A DNA stretch of 64,000 nt from Pontibacter indicus (lineage in GTDB: Bacteria > Bacteroidota > Bacteroidia > Cytophagales > Hymenobacteraceae), in the NCBI RefSeq assembly GCF_900156345.1, contig NZ_FTPP01000002.1, forward strand, positions 620,001-684,000, written 5' to 3'. The translations under genes and the position numbers were made by a program. Under the pieces are notes generated by a model. The model was not told where the DNA came from and did not search any database. It saw only the letters and a list, made by a program, of their open reading frames with translations. This document shows, in pieces, positions 60,462-64,000 of this stretch; positions within the stretch are counted from its first letter, which is position 1; the number at the start of each line of letters is the position of its first letter.

Positions 60462-61103
60462 TTACGAACGCCAAAGGTACGGGAACAAAATATAAGAAAC
60501 AGTGATAACGATCATGTTTATGGCAAGCAAAGTCAGCAGTTCGTCGAGACTGGCGGCCCGCTCCAGTCCGTCCATGGCGTTTTTAGACATTTTGATCAGC
60601 ATGAGCAGCATCGGCACGATCACCGGGAAGCTGAGCACGGCCATCAGGGTGCTGCTGTTGGCGGCCTTGGAGGCTATACCTGAAATCATGGTGAGCGAGG
60701 TCGCAAAACCGATGGCGCCTAGCAGAATGCTGAGCAAAAACATCGGGATGTCCTCTACCGGATTGCCCAGCACAAATGCGTAGAACACGAAGCAGATGAG
60801 CGCCAGCACCAGCATGAGGCAGGCGTTGTAAAGGATCTTGGCCAGTATGATGCCCTGCGGACTCACGATGGAGTAGAAATAGAGCAGCCGGCCGCGGTTC
60901 TCCTGCATAAAGCTCTTGGCAATGGCGTTAACCGACGTGAAGAGCATGATGATCCAGAAAAGCGCATTCCAGACAGGCACCTGCAGGACATTGGAGCGCA
61001 GCCCGAAGCTAAGGTAGCAGACGAATACGGTGCTGCTGACATAAAGCAACATGCCGTTGAAGGCATACTTCTGCCGCAACTCCAGCAGAAAATCCTTTTG
61101 CAT
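60462..61103 (-). CDS. ccmB: Heme exporter subunit CcmB
   Basis: The start MQKDFLLELRQKYAFNGMLL gives 213 residues with six membrane helices, the length of CcmB. The frame stays open 61 codons upstream without family sense. It contains SFMQENRGRLLYFYSIVSPQGIILAKILYN, a segment typical of CcmB. The ATPase partner CcmA is not encoded in this cluster. A TACCTTTG box lies upstream at 61146-61153. Confidence 0.9.
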   Translation of the reverse strand: MQKDFLLELRQKYAFNGMLLYVSSTVFVCYLSFGLRSNVLQVPVWNALFWIIMLFTSVNAIAKSFMQENRGRLLYFYSIVSPQGIILAKILYNACLMLVLALICFVFYAFVLGNPVEDIPMFLLSILLGAIGFATSLTMISGIASKAANSSTLMAVLSFPVIVPMLLMLIKMSKNAMDGLERAASLDELLTLLAINMIVITVSYILFPYLWRS

Positions 61104-61145
61104 TAGGTATATGACTTCTTTGAACAGCACCGTCGTAATTTTGCG

Positions 61146-61153
61146 CAAAGGTA
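61146..61153 (-). promoter_or_regulatory. -7 box for the ccm operon
   Basis: CAAAGGTA on plus reads TACCTTTG on minus, an exact TAnnTTTG match about 45 bases before the ccmB start. Confidence 0.55.
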
Positions 61154-61272
61154 CGACACAAATTGTATAATTACTAAGGGGCGGTGGGAGGTATAGGTAT
61201 AGCCAGGCTTCTAAGGTGATCTTCCATAGTGGCGGGGTGCTCCGAGCCCGTCGGGTTTCAAACCCGGCAGCA

Positions 61273-61305
61273 TAAAAAAGGCGCAAGTTCGAAAACCTGC
61301 GCCTA
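61273..61305 (-). terminator. Terminator after phoU
   Basis: GGCGCAAG (61280-61287) pairs with CCTGCGCC (61296-61303) with one mismatch. Read on minus it ends in TTTTTT and lies about 70 bases beyond the phoU stop. Confidence 0.8.
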
Positions 61306-61373
61306 TAATCATGCTATACCTGTTAAACTTAACCTCCTCAAACCCACAATTAAACCATCAACAATTTAACAAT

Positions 61374-62051
61374 CTATTCATCCTTCTTTTTCTTCTTTCT
61401 TTTGTGCTTCACCACCTTCGCCTCGCGGTAGAAAATGATTTCCTCGGCCATGTTGGTTACCTGGTCGCCTGCACGTTCGAGCTTTTTGATGATAGAAAGT
61501 ATCGCCAGTCCTTCTGGTATGCGGTCGGGGTTGGCTTGCAGATACTTGGTAATAATCACGTCCGACTTGCGGTATATTTTGTTGAGGGCCTTGTCGAGCT
61601 TAATGACTTCTTTGGCAAGTTTCGGGTCGTCTTGCACAAAGGCCACGCGGCAATCGCGGAACATGGCAATCGCCTGGTCATACATCACCATCATATTGGT
61701 GAGCTCTATCAATTCGGGGTCGAAGGGGCGCTCCATTTTTTTAACGAAGTGGGCCATGCTTTCAGCCGTGTCGCCGATTCGCTCCAAGTTCGTGTTTATT
61801 TTAAGAAGGGAGAGCGCAGCGCGTAAATCTACTGCCACCGGCGTGTACAGGGCAAGGAAGTTTTCGCACATCCGGTCTATTTTGATGTCGTAGTTGTTGA
61901 CCTTGCGCTCAAGTTTGATAATGCGGTCGGCCAGTTCGGAGTCAGCGTTCATCACGGCGTCGCGTCCGCTGGCGAGCTGGTGGTCAACCAGGTCCCACAT
62001 CTCCAGTAGTTTCTCCCGCAGCCGGCTTATTTCTTCATCAATGTGTAGCAT
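61374..62051 (-). CDS. phoU: Phosphate regulon protein PhoU
   Basis: 225 residues with two similar three-helix bundles. MWDLVDHQLASGRDAVMNAD and LERIGDTAESMAHF match the metal-binding ExxxD-type signature of PhoU, repeated as LERAGDQVTNMAEEI. PhoU restrains the Pst transporter and the PhoR kinase when phosphate is plentiful. It ends in a very basic, Lys-rich tail. Last gene of the pst operon. Confidence 0.95.
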   Translation of the reverse strand: MLHIDEEISRLREKLLEMWDLVDHQLASGRDAVMNADSELADRIIKLERKVNNYDIKIDRMCENFLALYTPVAVDLRAALSLLKINTNLERIGDTAESMAHFVKKMERPFDPELIELTNMMVMYDQAIAMFRDCRVAFVQDDPKLAKEVIKLDKALNKIYRKSDVIITKYLQANPDRIPEGLAILSIIKKLERAGDQVTNMAEEIIFYREAKVVKHKRKKKKKDE

Positions 62052-62111
62052 TCGTATGTCTTTGTTTGAGTGAGACTAAATTTCTATACGTGAATCGGCG
62101 GTGAGCATCCC

Positions 62112-62876
62112 TTAACCGAAACGGCCCGTGATGTAGTTTTGCGTGCGCTCGTTTTTAGGGCTCGTAAACATGGTTTTGGTTTTGGAATACTCCACCAGCT
62201 CACCCATGTAGAAGAAGGCGGTGTGGTCACTTACGCGACCGGCCTGCTGCATGTTGTGCGTCACAATAATGATGGTGTAGTACTGCTTCAGCTCATGAAT
62301 CAAGTCCTCAATTTTAGCCGTTGAGATGGGGTCTAGAGCCGAGGTGGGTTCGTCCATCAGGATCACCGACGGCGAGATGGCCAGCGCGCGGGCAATGCAG
62401 AGGCGCTGCTGTTGTCCACCGGAAAGGGCCAGCGCCGATTTGTCCAGCTTGTCTTTCACCTCGTCCCAAAGGGCCGTCTGGCGCAGCGACTTCTCACAAG
62501 TCTCCCGCAACAGTTTCTTGTCCTTTATACCTTGTATTTTAAGGCCGTAGACTACGTTCTCGAAAATTGTTTTGGGGAAAGGGTTCGGTTTCTGGAACAC
62601 CATGCCCACCTCTTTGCGTAGTTCGTCTACCCGTACGTTACTGGCGTAAATATCGCGGTTGTCCAACAAAATCTGCCCTTGCACGCGGAAACCGTCGATG
62701 TAGTCGTTCATGCGGTTAAGGGTACGCAAAAACGTGGACTTGCCGCAGCCTGAAGGACCGATAAAGGCTGTCACAGCCTTTTCTTCCATGGCGATGTTGA
62801 TGTTTTTAAGCGCATGAAAATCGCCGTAATAGGCATCGAGGTTAATAGCCTCTAACTTGTGTTGTCTTTTGGTCAT
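62112..62876 (-). CDS. pstB: Phosphate ABC transporter ATPase PstB
   Basis: 254 residues. Walker A is GPSGCGKST (about 38-46), the signature is [15 protein letters not shown] and Walker B is [12 protein letters not shown]. The [11 protein letters not shown] segment is specific to PstB. It powers phosphate uptake through PstA and PstC, encoded upstream in the same operon. Confidence 0.96.
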   Translation of the reverse strand: MTKRQHKLEAINLDAYYGDFHALKNINIAMEEKAVTAFIGPSGCGKSTFLRTLNRMNDYIDGFRVQGQILLDNRDIYASNVRVDELRKEVGMVFQKPNPFPKTIFENVVYGLKIQGIKDKKLLRETCEKSLRQTALWDEVKDKLDKSALALSGGQQQRLCIARALAISPSVILMDEPTSALDPISTAKIEDLIHELKQYYTIIIVTHNMQQAGRVSDHTAFFYMGELVEYSKTKTMFTSPKNERTQNYITGRFG

Positions 62877-62886
62877 GGGTGAAAAC

Positions 62887-63744
62887 TTACCATTTTATTT
62901 TCTTTTGCTGACGGTTACGCAGGTATACCGCAATGCCGTTAAGCAAGAAGGTAATCAGTAACAGGATAATAATGGCTGCCGCCGCATTGGTCAGGAAGGC
63001 TGCCTGTGGACGCGAGGTCCAGTTAAAGATCTGGATCGGCAGCACCGTAAACTCGTCCATCGGCGACTTCGGCACAAAAGGCACATAAGCCAGCGCCCCG
63101 ATCACGATCAGCGGAGCTGCCTCGCCTACTGCCCTGGAAAGCGCCAGGATTACACCCGTCAGGATACCCCCAAACGAGGCGGGCAGCACCTGGTGCCACA
63201 CCGTCTGCCATTTAGAGGCGCCTAGCGCAAACGAACCGTCGCGGATGGTGCGGGGCACCGCCTTGATGGCTTCGCGCGTGGTCACAATCACGATAGGCAG
63301 GATAAGGAGCGAAAGCGTAAGCGCACCAACCAGCAAAACCGGCCCCAGATACATGAAACGCACAAAAAGCTCCAGACCCAGCAAACCATAAATAATGGAC
63401 GGCACACCAGCCAGGTTGGCAATGTTAATCTCTAGGAAATCCGCGAGCTTCGTCTTTTTCGCGTACTCCTCCAGGTATACGCCGGCGGCTATACCTAGCG
63501 GGAAGGCAATCAGGGCGGAAAGCACCAGAATCCAGAGCGTACCGGTCCAAGCGGTGAGTATACCTGCCCGGGCAGCCCGGCGCGAAGGCAAACTGGTCAG
63601 GAAGTCCCAGTCAATGCGGCGAACACCTTCAATAACGATATCAACCAGGAAGATGGCCAGCACCACCAGCCCGATGAAGGTACAGAAAATGCCGAACACC
63701 TGAAAGGCCTTGTCTTTGAGGCGGTTTTTTTCGGAGTTAGTCAT
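62887..63744 (-). CDS. pstA: Phosphate ABC transporter permease PstA
   Basis: 285 residues with six membrane helices. The EAA loop contacting PstB is [20 protein letters not shown] ([17 protein letters not shown] follows). [19 protein letters not shown] is another family segment. It overlaps pstC by 8 bases and precedes pstB by 10. Confidence 0.95.
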   Translation of the reverse strand: MTNSEKNRLKDKAFQVFGIFCTFIGLVVLAIFLVDIVIEGVRRIDWDFLTSLPSRRAARAGILTAWTGTLWILVLSALIAFPLGIAAGVYLEEYAKKTKLADFLEINIANLAGVPSIIYGLLGLELFVRFMYLGPVLLVGALTLSLLILPIVIVTTREAIKAVPRTIRDGSFALGASKWQTVWHQVLPASFGGILTGVILALSRAVGEAAPLIVIGALAYVPFVPKSPMDEFTVLPIQIFNWTSRPQAAFLTNAAAAIIILLLITFLLNGIAVYLRNRQQKKIKW

Positions 63745-64000
63745 ACTTTTCCTGATATTTCTTTTTAATCCAGAAGCTGAGGTTGTTCAGCAGGAACGTG
63801 AACACAAACAGCGTCATACCTGCCGCGAAAATGGTGCGGTACTCGAGCGAGCCGTGCGGCACGTCGCCCATGCTCACCTGCACAATGTAGGTGGTGATCG
63901 TCTCGATCGGCACCAGCGGGTTGAGCGTAAGACGCGGCTGCTGACCTGCGGCGATGGCCACGATCATGGTTTCACCCACTGCTCTTGAAATAGCCAGGAT
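63737..64000 (-). CDS. pstC: Phosphate ABC transporter permease PstC, C-terminal end (cut by window edge)
   Basis: The minus-strand frame is open to the right edge. The visible 87 residues begin [20 protein letters not shown], the C-terminal part of the PstC permease, and end with a membrane helix and [12 protein letters not shown]. The rest of the gene, and probably pstS, lie beyond the window. Confidence 0.92.
   Translation of the reverse strand: MLAISRAVGETMIVAIAAGQQPRLTLNPLVPIETITTYIVQVSMGDVPHGSLEYRTIFAAGMTLFVFTFLLNNLSFWIKKKYQEKYD

Overview
The window comes from a member of the Bacteroidota, most likely Cytophagales and probably a Pontibacter-like Hymenobacteraceae (genus level is inference). 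The reasons are: several start-proximal boxes of the form TAnnTTTG, two of them exactly 19 bases from an upstream TTG/TTTG (the Bacteroidota housekeeping promoter); a TonB-dependent receptor with an N-terminal carboxypeptidase-like domain; many families typical of Bacteroidota (DUF2911, DUF4142, DUF4442, PepSY-like); and the purH-mreBCD-PBP2-rodA gene order. Most of the window is GC-balanced to GC-rich. Two AT-rich islands stand out: a DNA-glycosylase-like gene at 12.7-13.4 kb and two glycosyltransferases at 53.9-56.1 kb. No rRNA, transposase, integrase, prophage or CRISPR array was seen.

Layout. 0-12.6 kb: the 5' part of mfd (minus), a small membrane protein, an RsbQ-like hydrolase, a CPBP protease, then on the minus strand a J-domain protein, a lipoprotein, an ABC exporter, a PepSY-like protein, an MscS channel and a glutamyl-Q tRNA(Asp) synthetase; a DUF2911 protein is on plus. 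12.6-22.4 kb: the AT-rich glycosylase cassette, a Fic protein with a likely operator pair, a Crp/Fnr regulator and YiaA-like protein separated by a perfect palindrome, a DUF2157-DUF4401-GDYXXLXY membrane operon, several small envelope proteins, a lipocalin and a GNAT enzyme. 22.4-34.1 kb: YajQ, TerC, an M28 peptidase, a DUF4142 lipoprotein, an M19 dipeptidase, a TonB-dependent receptor and a TrmH-type methyltransferase, with two inverted copies of a roughly 400-bp intergenic repeat.

34.1-47.6 kb: mutS, tRNA-Gly(GCC), tRNA-Leu(TAA), an orphan TcmP-like gene, then the cell-shape operon mreB-mreC-mreD-PBP2-rodA behind purH and purN (minus). 47.6-53.9 kb: small conserved proteins, a Fur-family regulator, a UbiA prenyltransferase, a cold-shock protein, a KdsC-like phosphatase, IscX and a 2Fe-2S ferredoxin, and a DUF2520 protein. 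53.9-64 kb: the two glycosyltransferases, a cytochrome c maturation set ccmB-C-D-E-F, and pstC-pstA-pstB-phoU, cut by the window edge.

The most striking feature is not a gene. The sequence CAGGTATAGC (reverse complement GCTATACCTG; core GGTATA) is scattered through the window in both orientations, in coding and intergenic DNA, with about 40 exact decamers counted by eye where well under one is expected by chance. It repeatedly occurs as inverted pairs that form hairpins. This resembles HIP1 of cyanobacteria or the DNA uptake sequences of Neisseria and Pasteurellaceae; the nature of this motif here is unknown.
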